From Tupaia tana (lineage: Eukaryota > Chordata > Mammalia > Scandentia > Tupaiidae), in the NCBI GenBank assembly GCA_026018925.1, contig JAKSZU010000006.1, positions 196,093,449 to 196,157,448 of the forward strand: a stretch of 64,000 bases of DNA. The letters run 5' to 3'. Position 1 is the first letter of the stretch; each line of letters begins with the position of its first letter. Below are positions 42,860 to 53,897 of the stretch, piece by piece. The notes under the pieces were generated by a model, which saw only the letters and a list, made by a program, of their open reading frames with translations, was not told the DNA's origin and ran no database searches. Made by a program: the position numbers and the translations under genes.

Positions 42860-43043
42860 TATTTAATTTTATTTATAATTATTATTTTCTTTTTAATTTG
42901 CTATAGCATGCAAGTGCTCACAGAGAGAGACAAAGGGGGAGGGGGTAGGCAGTGAGAAAGCCAGCAGCCAGGTTCAGGACTCAAATGATGGTCGGTCATG
43001 TGGGAGTCCAGTGCCTTAACCACCATGCCACCTACTGGTCCCC
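42860..43043 (-). mobile_element. SINE-B copy
   Basis: Minus-strand GGGGGACCAGTAGGTGGCATGG head, CATTTGAGTCCTGAACC B-box, GCTTTCTCACTGCC, and GCTATAGC remnant with an AATTAAAAAGAAAATAA tail. Confidence 0.82.
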
Positions 43044-43253
43044 CACAGTGTGATCTTTAAGGCATATGGAAAGTTGACTTATTCCTTAGGTTGACTAGGA
43101 ATGTACCAAGTCATATAGTTTAATTCAAACATCAATCAACTGTCTCCTTCCTGTGGAGAAACTTTTGAGAGGAATAATCACTGATGGGAATGAACCTAGC
43201 TATTGCGTGAAGAGTTCCAAGTTTAAACAGGTGTGATTATTATTTATTTATTT

Positions 43254-43492
43254 ATTTATTTTAGATTTTTGCCATAGGGCATGTGTCCTTGCAGGAGAGA
43301 GACACACAGAGAAATAGGGAGAGAGAAAGTGAGAGCCACCAGGGGAATGGCCTTCTTTATTCTCCTCTAGGGATTTTAGGTATGCATGCACACACATCCA
43401 GCATGATTTTCAAGCCTCTTGTCCTGGACTCTAACTCATAGTTGGCCATGTGGGATCCAGCTGCCTTAACTACCATGCCTCCTGCGGGCCCC
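43254..43492 (-). mobile_element. SINE-A copy, old
   Basis: Minus-strand GGGGGCCCGCAGGAGGCATGG head, GAGTTAGAGTCCAGGAC, AATCCCTAGAGGAGAATAAAG, CTGGTGG core remnant, GCCCTATGGCAAAAATC end and an (AAAT)n tail. Probable duplication AGGTGTGATTA / AGGAGTGATTT. Confidence 0.8.
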
Positions 43493-43542
43493 CAGGAGTG
43501 ATTTTAGAAAGCTGATTATTATTTTTTTTTGAGAGAGAGAAT

Positions 43543-43721
43543 TATTTATTTAATTTAATTCATTCGTTATTATTTTTAAATTCACTGTAGGGCATGTGCA
43601 CTCATCAGACAATGAAAGAAAGAGGGAAAGTGAGACAGACAGGCACCAAGTTTGGGATTCAAACCACAGTCAGCCATGTGAGAGTCCAGGGACTTTATAA
43701 CCATGCCACCTGCTGGCCCTA
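43543..43721 (-). mobile_element. SINE-B copy
   Basis: Minus-strand AGGGCCAGCAGGTGGCATGG head, GGTTTGAATCCCAAAC B-box, GTCTGTCTCACTTTCCC, GCCCTACAGTGAATTTAAAAATAA tail. Confidence 0.82.
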
Positions 43722-43799
43722 GAAAGTTCATTTTATATTCCGGAAATTTTGTAAGTGATGCTACTCACCTTACAAGGTAGTTGTACAAATGATCTGATA

Positions 43800-44290
43800 T
43801 AACCTATTTATTTATTTACTTGGCAAATACTTTTTAAGCTTCTAGAGTGTGGCCAACCCTATGCTAGGCACTGAAAACACAGAATAAATAAATAAAGCCG
43901 AAAAGGATGCTGCCTGATGATGCTTACATTGTATTTAAAAGAAAACTATTGAACAAATAGGTACATTTACAACTGCATAGTTTCAGATAATAAAAACAGG
44001 TGGTTTGAAGAAAATCAAGCAGGCTAATGAACTGGGTGGTGATGGTAGCTATTTTATTGGTATGGTTAAAGGCAACCTCTCTTGTAAGGTGGCATTGGTA
44101 CAGAGATGCACCTGTGAAAAGACGCTGACCAAAGGACTGGGAAGTGGCTTCCTGGACAGAGAGAAGAATTAGTGAAAAGTCTTAGGAGAAAGAACTTGGC
44201 ATGTTGGAAAATGATCTGCTTGGAGGATGCACATGACAATGAGCAGTTCAAGAGAACCTGGGTCAAGCAAGCAGGAACCAGACACTAGAG
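43800..44290 (-). mobile_element. L2 3' half, antisense
   Basis: TTTACTTGGCAAATACTTTTTAAGC, CCTATGCTAGGCACTGAAAACACAG, GATGCTTACATTGTATTTAAAAG, AACAGGTGGTTTGAAG. Complement of the L2 terminal region with its 'tgctaggcactg' hallmark. Confidence 0.65.
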
Positions 44291-45171
44291 GCTTCTTCAG
44301 ATCATCACCAAAACGAAACAAAACAAACAAAAATGTGAATGTTACTCTCATTGTAACAAGAAGCAATGGAAGCATTGTATTATCAGAGAAACAGTAAGAT
44401 TACTTATTAAGATCCTACTTTTTGCTGTTTCCGAATTGGTTGTGGAAAAAGAGAATAGAGACTGGGAAAAATAAATAGAATGCCACTGTCCAGAGGGGAA
44501 TACATCGTCATGAAAATAGTGAAGGGTTGAGATTTAGTATCGATTTTGGAGATACACTGACAAGATTCACTAATAGTTTGAATGTAAGAAAGGAGTGTTG
44601 AGAAAGGGAATCCTGGGTGGTGCATAAGTTTTGAGACTGGGAAACTACTTGAATGAATAGTGAGACAAATAGCTGTTAAGTAGAATACTAGGGAAGAAAC
44701 AGATTTAGAGGGTGGTGGGAATGAAAGGGAATATATTATTAAGGTATGAAATTAAGACTTTTCAGACATGTTGAATTGAAAACACCTGTTACCTGTCCAA
44801 ATCTATCAAGAGTTCAAGGGAAAAAGTGAAAACTGGAGATATATTAATCACTCATTACACATAGAAATGAATGTTGAATCCATCTCTCCATTCATTTGAC
44901 TGTAATATTTTCTACGTATTTACCTTATTACTGTCTATTTATATAACTATTGCATTTCATATTATAGATGTTCAGTAAATATGAGTCAGATTTCAATCAT
45001 TGAATTTTAAAATATGGAGTCCATTGTGTTTTCATATGTAATCCTTATTCTTTGTGGAATCTAAGGCTGATAAGGTAAGATACAATTTCACATTTATAGA
45101 TAAACGATATCCTGAAGTATTACATATGCTTTATTTTCCCCATCAAATGACTGTGACTAATCTTCAGTTTT
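44291..45171. other. Unassigned sequence
   Basis: 44291-44900 may continue the antisense L2 in diverged form. The AT-rich 45000-45171 has no identified repeat. Confidence 0.35.
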
Positions 45172-45921
45172 TCTTTTTTTTATTTTATTTTAATTAACAC
45201 TCCATCACATTTATCTTTACAGTGTACAACATTGCTTTTTCCAGCACCAAAACTATGTATGTCAGTCAAGGTAAAGACATTACTATATACATTGTCGTGA
45301 GCAAATAGCTTTTCCTCTTTTTGTCAATTAAACATACCTTTTTATTTCTTTCCCTGTTCCCCTCTCTCCATTACACACCCTCATATTATCCCATCGTTAC
45401 TTTCTTTAGTATGTACTGTTGTCCTCTCTGCTTCTGTACCTCCCAAACTTTCAGTTACTGCTAGAGAGCACAGACGATCTGTATATATTGAGTGGGGTCA
45501 TACAAAGTCTGTCTTTAATTGTCTGGCTTGCTTTGCTTAGCGTTATGTCTTCCATATTCTTCCACTTCGTATCGAATGTCAGGGTCTCATTGTTTTTTTA
45601 CATGGTGGTGTAGTATTCCATAGAGAACATATGCCACATTTCTTCAATCCAACCATCTATTTTTGGACATTTGGGTTGATTCCATGTCCTAGCGATTGTA
45701 AATAATGTTGCAGTAAACATGTGTTTTTCTGATTTTTTTCTATCCTTTGGATAAATACCTAAGAGTGGAATTACTGGGGCATATGGAAGTTCTATTTGTA
45801 GGTTTCTGAGGAAATCTCCATATTGTTCTCCAAGGTGGTTGTACTAATTTGCATTCCCATCAACAGTGTAGGAGAGACCTTTGAACCACAGCCTTGCCAA
45901 CACTTATCCTTATTTATTTTT

Positions 45922-46099
45922 TTAATTAAACCATCCTGACTTAATTAAAGGGGTTAAGTGATATCTCATTGTGGTTTTTATTTGCATTTCCCTTATGATA
46001 AGAAATGTTGAACATGATTTCACATGCTTTTGGGCCATTTGTATGTTTTCTGTGGAGAAGTGACTGTTCAGTTCATTTTCCCATCTTTTAATTAGATTG

Positions 46100-46142
<43 letters not shown>

Positions 46143-49100
46143 ATACACTTTTTGAGCATACTCTGGTTATCAGTCCCTTATCTGGGGATATAATATAATT
46201 TGCAAATATATTCACTCACTCTGAAGGTTGTCTTCTCATTCTACTTATTATTTCTTTTGCTGTGCGGAAACTTCTCAGCCTAATATAGTCCCATTTGTCT
46301 TATTACCTGTGGTTTGATAGTCTTCTTTAAGAAGTCTTTGCTCATTGCAAGATCTCTAAGAGTGTTCCTATGTTTTCCACCAGTAACTTTATACTTTGAG
46401 GTTTTATAATTAGATCTTCAATCCATTTTGAGTTCATTTCTGTTTAGTGGTAAGAGATAAGGATCCAGTTTTATTCTTCTGCAGGTGGATATCTAGTTCT
46501 ACCAGCACCATTTACTGAAGAGATTTTCTTTTTCCTACTAGATTGTATTATGCCCTTTGTCAAGGATCAGTTGACTGTATATTTTGGGGTTCATTTTGGG
46601 ATTCTAGGTTCTGTTCCATCAGTCTGTCTGTCTGTTTTTGTACCAATCATATGCTGTTTTAATTATCACAGTTTTGTAATATGTTATGAGGTTGGGAAGA
46701 GTGGGATGCCTCCTGCTTTACTCCCCTTGCACAGTATTGCTTTGGTGATACAGGGCCTTTTATATTTCCAGATAAATTTTGTGACTTTTTTTCTATTTCT
46801 GTGAGAAATATCCCTGGTAGTTTGATTAGGATTGCATTAAATTGTAGAGTAATTGAGGTAAGTTTTACTTCTTGATTATATCAAGTTTTCTGACCTAGGA
46901 ACAGAAGATGTTTTCCCACTTTTTTTAAATCACTTACAATATTTTTCTAGTGTGTTATAGTTTTCCCTGTAGAGAACTTTGACATCTTTGGTAAGGTTTA
47001 TTCCTAGATATCTTATTGGTTTTGTGGCTATTGTAAATGGGATTTCTTTCTTCAATTCTGTCTCAGTTTGTCTATTGTTGGTGTATAAAAATGCTGTAGA
47101 TTTTTGTATGTTGATTTTATATCATGCCACTTTACTATATTCATTTATCACTTCCAGGAGTTTTTTGGGAATTGTTTTGGACTTCTATGTATAATCATAT
47201 CATCTACAAATAGAGAAAACTTCACTTCTTCTTTTCTTATTTGGAGGACTTTTATTTGAATCTCTTGTCTAATTGCATTAGCTAAAACTTCCAGTATTAT
47301 ATTAAAAAAGGAGTGTAGAAAGTGGGCAGCCTTGTCTTGTTCCAGTTTTTAGTGGAAAATCTTTCAGCTCTTCCCCATTCAGTATGGCTTTCATAGATGG
47401 CTTTCATTATGCTGAGGAATGTCCCTTCTATGTCAATTTTGCTGAGTCTTAATCATGAAGGGATGTTGTATTTTATTAAATGATTTTTCTACCTCGATTG
47501 ATATGATTATGTGGTTTTTATCTTTCCTTTTGTTAATGTGTTACATTATTGTTTTGCATATGTCGAATCATCCTTGCATTCCTGGAATGAAGCCTACTTG
47601 GTCATGATGTATAATCTTTTTAATATGTTGTTAAATATGGTTTTCTAGTATCTTGAGAATTTTTGCATCCATATTCATCAGGGATATGGGTCTGAAGTTT
47701 TCTCTTTTTTGTCATGTCATTTTCTGGTTTTGGAATTAAGGTGATGGAGGCTTCATAGAACGAATTTGGGAAGGTTCTTTCCTTCTGAATTTTTAGAAAC
47801 AGTTTAAGGAAAATTAGGTTGATTCATCTTCTAATGTTTTGTAGAATTCAGAAGTAAAGCCATCGAGTCCTGAGCTCTTCCTTGTTGGGAAACTATTACT
47901 GATTCCATCTCATTGCTTCTTATGGGTCCATTCAGAATTTGTGTTTCTCCCCGATTCAATCTTGGTAAGTTATACAAGTCCAGAAATTTGTCCCCCTCAT
48001 CTAGGTTTTATTGTTAGTTGTCAGGCATACAGTAGCTCATAGTATTCTCTGATGATATTTTGTATTTCTGTTATATCCGTTATAATAATGCCTGCTTCCT
48101 TGCTGATTCGATTTGTCTGGTTCCTTTCTCTATTCTTTTGATTAATCTAACTAACAATGTGTCAATTTTGTTTATATTCTCAAAGAACCAGCTTTTGGTT
48201 TTGTTTATTTTCTGTATAGTTCTTTTATTCTCCATTTCATTTATTCCTACTCAAATCTCTATTATTTCTTTTCTCCTGGAATTTTTGGTTTTTGTTGTTG
48301 TTGTTGTTGTTGCTACCTTTCCAGTTCCCTGAGTTGTATCATTAGATTGTTTATTTGTTACCTTTCTGCTTTTTTCTTGTGGGCACTAATTGCTGTGAAT
48401 TTCTCTCTTATGACTGCTTTTGTTGTGTCCCATAGGTTATAAACACTTGTTTATTCATTATGATTGGTTTCTATGAACCTTTTGATTTGTCTTAATTTCT
48501 TTGGTAGTCGGCAAATCATTCAGGAATAAGTTGTTTAGTTTCCATTTGTCTGTGAATTTTCGGGGGCTCTTTCTCTAGTTGATTTTAAGTTTAATTCTAT
48601 CATGGTCAGAAAAGATGCTAGATATAATTTCTATACATTTGAATTTATAAAGGCTTGTTTTGTGTCCTATCATGTAGTCAATCTTTGAAAATGGTCCATG
48701 TGGGGGTGAGAAAAATGTATATTTTGTAGTAGTTGGGTGAAATACTCTGCAGATGCCTGTCAAATCCATTTCATGTATGGTATAATTTTGGTCTTGTATC
48801 TCTTTGTTTATTCTTTGTTTAGAATATTTGTCCAGAGGAGTCAGTGGAGTGTTGAGATCCCCTTAAATTATTGTATTGTAGTCTATCTCTCCCTTGAGTT
48901 CTAACAGTCTCTCTTTGATGTATTTACATGCTCCAGTGTGGGATGCATAGATATTTACAAGTGTTGTATCTTCTTGGTGAACAAGTCTTTTTAGTACTAT
49001 ATTATGTCCTACTTTGTCTGTTCTTACATTTTTCATCTTAAAGTCTATTTTGTCTGATACCAGTATCACTACTCCAGCCTCTTTCTGGTTCTATTTGCAT

Positions 49101-49240
49101 GGAATATATTCTCCCAACCCTTCACTTTCGGTCTATGTATGTCCTTATCAGTGAGGTGTGTTTCTTATAAGCAGCATATAAATGGGTTCTATTTTTGATT
49201 CCGTTCAGCCAGTCTGCTTCACGTAATGGGAGAATTTAAT
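45922..49240 (-). pseudogene. Decayed L1 ORF2 (endonuclease and reverse transcriptase)
   Basis: Recognisable peptides in order: LVSDKIDFKMKNVR and LVNIYASHTGA (endonuclease, 48863-49069); TTTKYTFFSPPHGPFSKIDY and IFSDHDRIKLKIN with the catalytic-region Ser-Asp-His (48575-48769); SLFVDDMII with the reverse-transcriptase Phe-x-Asp-Asp signature at 47199-47210; and [23 protein letters not shown] near the C terminus (45922-46215). Frameshifts and stops separate them, including a stop near the N terminus. Human-type ORF2p is about 1275 residues; the longest surviving open piece is about 98 residues. Confidence 0.93.
46104..46141. repeat. (TG)19 microsatellite within L1 ORF2
   Basis: Sits in the C-terminal part of ORF2, read on the minus strand as Thr-His repeats, and leaves the frame open on both sides ([20 protein letters not shown]). 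Confidence 0.95.
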
Positions 49241-49344
49241 CTGTTAACATTCAACATTATTGATATTTGCAGATTTATCCCTATCATTTTATTAGTCATT
49301 TTCCCAGTTGTTTTTTGTTTTCCTATTTCTGATTGTCTCTTTAG

Positions 49345-50480
49345 TTATCCTGCTACAACACTTAGTACTTCTTGTTGAGCTGGTCTATTATTGGTGAATT
49401 TTTTAAGTTCTTGTTTATCTGAGAATACTTTTATTTGTTCTTCCCATTTGAACAAAAATCTTGCTGGATATAGTATTCTTGGTTGAAATTTTTTTTTCAC
49501 GTTTTGAATATCTTTCGATTCTTTCCTTGCATGCACTGTTTTAGTTGAGAGGTCTGACATTAGCCTAATGGGATAATCGTTTTAAGTAACTTGACATTTC
49601 TCCCTTGCCATTCTTTGTTTTTTGTTTTTTTTTGTTTTTTTTGGAGAGGTTTTTGCTATAGGGCATGTGCACTCATCAGACAGACAGACAGAGAGAGACA
49701 GAGAGACAGAAAGCAAGAAATCACCCCCCAGGGGGGATGGTCACGCCGCAATCCCTTCTCCTCCATTCTCCTCTCGGGATCTTGGGCACGCACGCACATG
49801 CGCCCGGCGTGAGTTTAAGCCACTGGGTCTGGGACTCAAACCACGGTCGACTACGTGGGAGTCCAGCGACATAGCCATTACGCTAACTGCTGGCCCTGCC
49901 ATTCTTTGAGTATTTGTTTTTAACTTTTACCAATCTGGCTATGATGTGCTGGGGGAAGGATCATTTTTATGTTGACTCTATTTGGGGTCCTTTCTATTTC
50001 TTGGGTCTAAATTTCTCTAAGTTTGGAAACTTTTCAGATACTATTTCGTAAAAGAAGTTTTCCATGCCATTAGCACATTCTTCACCTCTGGAATACCCAT
50101 TATACAGATATTTGGACATTTCATGGTTTCTAGAATTGCACATATCAACATATGTGTGTCTTCATTTTTTTTTTTTTTGGTTGTTTTATTCTTTCTTTTT
50201 GGTGGTTTGGTCTATGTTGGAGACTTTGTCTTAAAGGTCAGAAATTCTTTCTTCTATATGGTCCAATCTGCTGTGAATGCTTTCTAGAGAGACTTTAATT
50301 ACTTTTATTGTATTCTTCATTTCCAGAAGTTCTGTTTCATTCTTTTTTAGGGTGTCTACTTCTTTATGGAATTCCTCTTTCATATCCTGAAATGATTTTC
50401 TCATTACCTGAAACTGATTGTTTTCTCTTGCATCTCATTGAGTTGTCACTATGAATATTCAGAATTCTTTTTCTTACATT
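49345..50480 (-). pseudogene. Decayed L1 ORF1, split by a SINE
   Basis: The C-terminal part is clear at 49345-49560: DLSTKTVHARKE, then FQPRILYPARFLF and KQELKKFTNNRPAQQEVL. It matches the RNA-binding and C-terminal region of L1 ORF1p. The SINE at 49618-49896 follows. The N-terminal half (49910-50480) is Lys/Glu-rich on the minus strand in several frames, consistent with the degraded coiled coil, but has no long open frame. Confidence 0.85.
49618..49896 (-). mobile_element. SINE-A copy, young, inside L1 ORF1
   Basis: Minus-strand GGGCCAGCAGTTAGCGTAATGG head, TGGTTTGAGTCCCAGACCC B-box, core CCCCCCTGGGGGG, GCCCTATAGCAAAAACCTCTCC end, mixed A/C tail. Duplication TGCCATTCTTTG at 49606-49617 and 49897-49908. 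It dates SINE-A activity after this L1 inserted. Confidence 0.96.
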
Positions 50481-50844
50481 TCTGTGTATTTCTTGTGCTA
50501 TCCACTGTTGGTGAGGGGCTACTATGCTCACTTGGGGGAGAGTTACCACCTCATTTTCTCATGTTTCTTTGAGATCTGTGCTGTTTTCTAGTCATCTGAT
50601 GCAGTACTTGCTTTTTCTATTTATTGGAGTAGATTCTGTAATACTGGTAGAGGAAAATTCACCCTTAGTTCCTAGGTGTGTTCCTACTGGACAGATCAGA
50701 GGAGTTATGAATAATTTCAGGTGCTTCACTCCTTTGCCAAATGTTCAGCTTTTGATAAGGTGGTAACAAGCTAAGGAGATATAACTTAGTGAAGAGGGTC
50801 AAGTCACACACTACACAAAACACAGCTTGCTGGTTGGTATGCCA

Positions 50845-51120
50845 AAAGTCCCAATGTAGTTCCCAGGCCCAAGTGTGGACTCACCCAAGGAGGCCTGTTC
50901 AGACCAGACTTAAGTATCCAAGTGGGTAGCAGGGTGGGACTAGCCCAGACGACCAGAGTGGTGGGCAATGATGGTGTGCCTCAAGCCCCAAAGTTGCTCT
51001 GTGACCCCGAGTGAGTGCAGGTTCACCCAAAGAGGCCCAGAGCTCTGGAGTTGGGGGCAATGGTGTGTGGAAAGTCCCAACATTGCTCCCAGGCTCTAAG
51101 CACTGGCTCACCCTCTCAAG
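50845..51120 (-). repeat. Monomer-like repeats in L1 5' region
   Basis: Three diverged units on the plus strand begin AAAGTCCCAATG (50845), AAGCCCCAAAG (50983) and AAAGTCCCAACATTG (51072). Each is followed by GTGGACTCACCCAA/CAGGTTCACCCAAAG/CACTGGCTCACCC-type sequence, and the last two are preceded by GGCAATG-TGGTGTG. Spacings are 138 and 89 bp. GC-rich relative to flanks, as expected for an L1 promoter region. Confidence 0.6.
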
Positions 51121-51249
51121 TTTTTCTTAAAAGTTCCAAGAGAATTCATATATAAACAATTGAGGTGTAATCATAGTTACCATTTGTATTTTAATATTTA
51201 TATGAAGAATATATTCAGGTGGTTGGTGTGATCATTAACTTAAATTTGT

Positions 51250-51440
51250 TCCTGTCTTTATTTCTTTTATTTTGTAGAATTGACATTTTGGAAAATGAAC
51301 TTGGAAAGTCATTTAGAAAAGAGGAGAAAAATATTAAAAATAACTACATTTACAAGAAGACGAACATGAACAATACTTGTGGTCAGGTTCATATCATAGA
51401 TATTCGAGGATGTGATGATTCTAAACAATAAATACTTCTG
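51250..51440 (+). other. Weak terminal-exon-like segment
   Basis: A polypyrimidine run (CCTGTCTTTATTTCTTTTAT) ends TTTGTAG at about 51277. An open frame follows (RIDILENELGKSF..KQ, stop at 51429) and AATAAA overlaps at 51428-51433. The acceptor-like site, short ORF, stop and polyadenylation signal are in the right order, but no protein family is recognised and no upstream exon was found. May well be chance in AT-rich DNA. Confidence 0.2.
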
Positions 51441-51984
51441 ATTCATTTTGAGCTACCTTTTATCTCTGAGAACTGGAGTCTGGGAAAGAAGTGGTGTGAC
51501 ATAACTGAGAAGCATCCAGAAGGTTCTAACTATGCAAATAATGGAATCCTGTACTGATAAGCTAGGGAGATTTTGGTTAACAAAACAAGTCATAGTTAGT
51601 GGAATTTTATGCACCTACAAAATGTCAGGCTTCTTGAATTCAGAGAATATAGTACTGGCTAATCATCTGAACCATAAGACAACATTTTAATGAGGATTAT
51701 TTTATTTCACTGGAAGGGAAAATATTCTAAAGCCTTCCACTAGAAATTGACGGCTTGTGTTTAAAACTGTCTGACACATTCCAAAGTATGAATATAGATT
51801 CGACAGTGGGCAAGCAATGCCAAGCCCTATTTTGTCAAAATTTTTGTCTTTCAGAATTGCATTGTTCCATGTTGGACGTCTAGAAACATTGGTAGAGTTC
51901 CCTTTCTTCAGACTAGGGTAAGATAGTCTAAATTATTGGAAGTAAGGGAAACAGAAATAATCCTTCACACTTTGTTCCCAGCCG

Positions 51985-52245
51985 GAGCCCCACGGGCAAC
52001 GGTTGTTCCTACGCTGCCTGCATGGTGTTTCTCAGGCTGCCTATCAGACTGTGAAAAGCTTTTATGGAAGAGAGAGCATGAGTGGCGAGCATCACAAGAT
52101 GAGAATGCGTAGGACAAGGCACATCAAGGGCAACCAGGGAGGCAAACACAGAGCTGCAGGAAAGAACAAAGTGCAGTTTCCAGGAGCCAGACTCATTACT
52201 GAGATGTTGAGGTTGAAAAACAGGAGAAGGAGGCTTGAGGCCGCA
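51985..52245 (+). other. GC/CpG-bearing open segment, unrecognised
   Basis: From GCCGGAGCCCCACGGGCAAC the sequence is GC-richer than its flanks and stays open for 111 codons (52003-52338). The product is basic (RMRRTRHIKGN, MLRLKNRRRR). The frame runs on into a MIR at 52255, so the C-terminal third is repeat. Could be a fragment of a processed pseudogene or a decayed exon; I do not recognise the family. Confidence 0.25.
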
Positions 52246-52254
52246 AGTCCCCAG

Positions 52255-52470
52255 GTTAAGAGCTCAGGCTCTAGAACCAGCCTGACCCCTCCCACTCTGG
52301 CTCTGCCCATGTGCTGCGACCTTGGGCAAGCGGTTTAGCAGCTTTGTGACTTGTTTCTTCACAGGTATAATGAAGATCACAACAGCACATTCCTCATACG
52401 CTTTGGTGAGGTTTAAATGAGCTAGTATGTGCAATAGGCAAGTAATACCACTTGGTAAATTCTTAGCGTT
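52255..52470 (+). mobile_element. MIR element
   Basis: TTAAGAGCTCAGGCTCTAGAACCAG, TGCTGCGACCTTGGGCAAG, TGACTTGTTTCTTCACAGGTATAATG, GTGAGGTTTAAATGAGCTAG. Well-preserved core. Confidence 0.87.
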
Positions 52471-53718
52471 TGTTTTCACACCTTAGGAAGGCTTAAGAAT
52501 GAGTTCTCAAAATCACGTGTAGCAAAATTTCGGCTAATATTCGTAAATTAGTCTTTCTCCTTACCAGAGAACACTTTTAGTAGGAACACACACACACACA
52601 CAGTCCTCCAATCATAGGCCAGGGGAGAGGTAGATTGGAGAGTATACTTTAAAAGATAGCCTAGTGTGTTTCAACTGAAAAATAATAGCCAGAGATTGAA
52701 GAACTCTGTGATGGCTCCAGATGGAGAAAAAAATGTAAAAAAATTCTTCACGGCATGTTATTGATATTTTATGAGAATTTGATAAAGCAGGGTATTAGAG
52801 AATGAGTGCTAAATTTGTGCAGGGTAATAAAGGCTTCTGAAAGGAATAAGAGTCTTGGCCCTCACACACACAAAGCGCTTTTAGAGGCTTAGTAATTACC
52901 TGAATGAAAGGGCATTGCCATTGCTGTCATCACAATTCAAACCCAGGGGTCATTCACTGTCAACAATAGTATTAATGCTGTTCTAGCTTATGTGGCACAA
53001 GAAGCTTTCAGCATGAAACAGTTTTCAGTTGCTTCCTGTATCTTGACCATTTCACCATATTTCAATGAGCTATTTTAGCTTTGTTTACAAAATATATTAA
53101 GGCCTAGAGTCTTTTCTTGGAAAACTTTTGTGGTCTGAATACAACATCAAAATGTGAATGTGACTAATAGTAAAATTAATCAAAATAAAGTCCAAATGAC
53201 TTTTATTAATGACATTTTCACTTATATACTCCTGGAGCTGAACCCATATAAAATCATGTTTCTTATCATATTTCAGTCTTCTTCAGGTAAATCTGGAAAA
53301 TTCAAGATCTACTAAAGGAATGCTTTTTTTAATTTTTAAAATTACATTTTGTTCATTCTCATTCATTTTTTTCTTTTTTATTTATTTCTTTTCTTACTTT
53401 TTACATTCCATCGCTGTATATCTTTTCAACATCGAAAATGAATTTTCCCAACTGAATACTTTCTATATGAAGTTGCCCTAACTAATCACCAAAATTATGT
53501 GACAAGATCCTCACTGTCATGAATCATTATATTAATAATCCATGCCCAGGGACTCTCCACAAGAATAACTTAGGTGAGAGTGAGATAACACTTTTAACAA
53601 CTTGCTATGTCAGAGATCCCCAAGACCACCTTCAAGTGTGCTGATTCCCTATAAGGACTCATGAAACACAACGTGTAGTTATACTCATGGCAAATACTTA
53701 CTAAAGCAAATATAAATC
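52471..53718. other. Unassigned sequence
   Basis: A short (AC)n at 52589-52600; T-rich debris at 53320-53400. No secure repeat or exon. Confidence 0.4.
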
Positions 53719-53858
53719 GGGGCTGGCAGGTGGTGTGGTGGCTAAGGGTACTAGACTCCCACATGGCCGACCACACTTCAAGTCCCAGACCTAGTGGCTT
53801 GCTTTCTCACTTTCCCTCTCTCTCACTCTTGCTCTTGCTCTATCCCTCTCTGGTCAAA

Positions 53859-53893
<35 letters not shown>

Positions 53894-53897
53894 ATTT
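53719..53897 (+). mobile_element. SINE-B copy
   Basis: CGGGGCTGGCAGGTGGTGTGGTGG head, CTTCAAGTCCCAGACC B-box, GGCTTGCTTTCTCACTTTCC, CT block, CTCTGGTCAAATAAATA then (AAAT)n to 53895. Typical full-length short form. Confidence 0.88.

Larger units (their letters stand above)
45172..51120 (-). mobile_element. Near-full-length L1 (LINE-1), inactivated
   Basis: About 5.7 kb of L1 on the minus strand after removing one SINE. From right to left: a 5' region with monomer-like units (50845-51120), decayed ORF1, decayed ORF2, a 3' UTR-like region (45190-45920) and an A-rich tail seen as TTTTTTTATTTTATTTTAAT at about 45175-45192. Frames are broken by stops and shifts, so it cannot encode working proteins. 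Its SINE insertion and high recognisability suggest intermediate age, younger than the L1M fragments elsewhere in the window. Confidence 0.95.
51121..52254. other. Unassigned sequence
   Basis: Contains two weak coding-like segments listed separately (51250-51440 and 51985-52245). No repeat family recognised in the remainder. Confidence 0.4.

Noticed and set aside
49622..49909. 95-residue open frame and similar Ser/Pro/His-rich frames across the window
   Set aside because: They are translations of SINE-A in alternative frames; identical peptides recur at each SINE copy. No start context, splicing or homology supports coding.
45172..51120. An active L1
   Set aside because: ORF1 is interrupted by a SINE, ORF2 has several stops and frameshifts, and a microsatellite sits in its C-terminal part.
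52003..52338. Complete 111-residue basic protein
   Set aside because: The last third is a MIR element; only the first part remains as a weak pseudogene or exon candidate.
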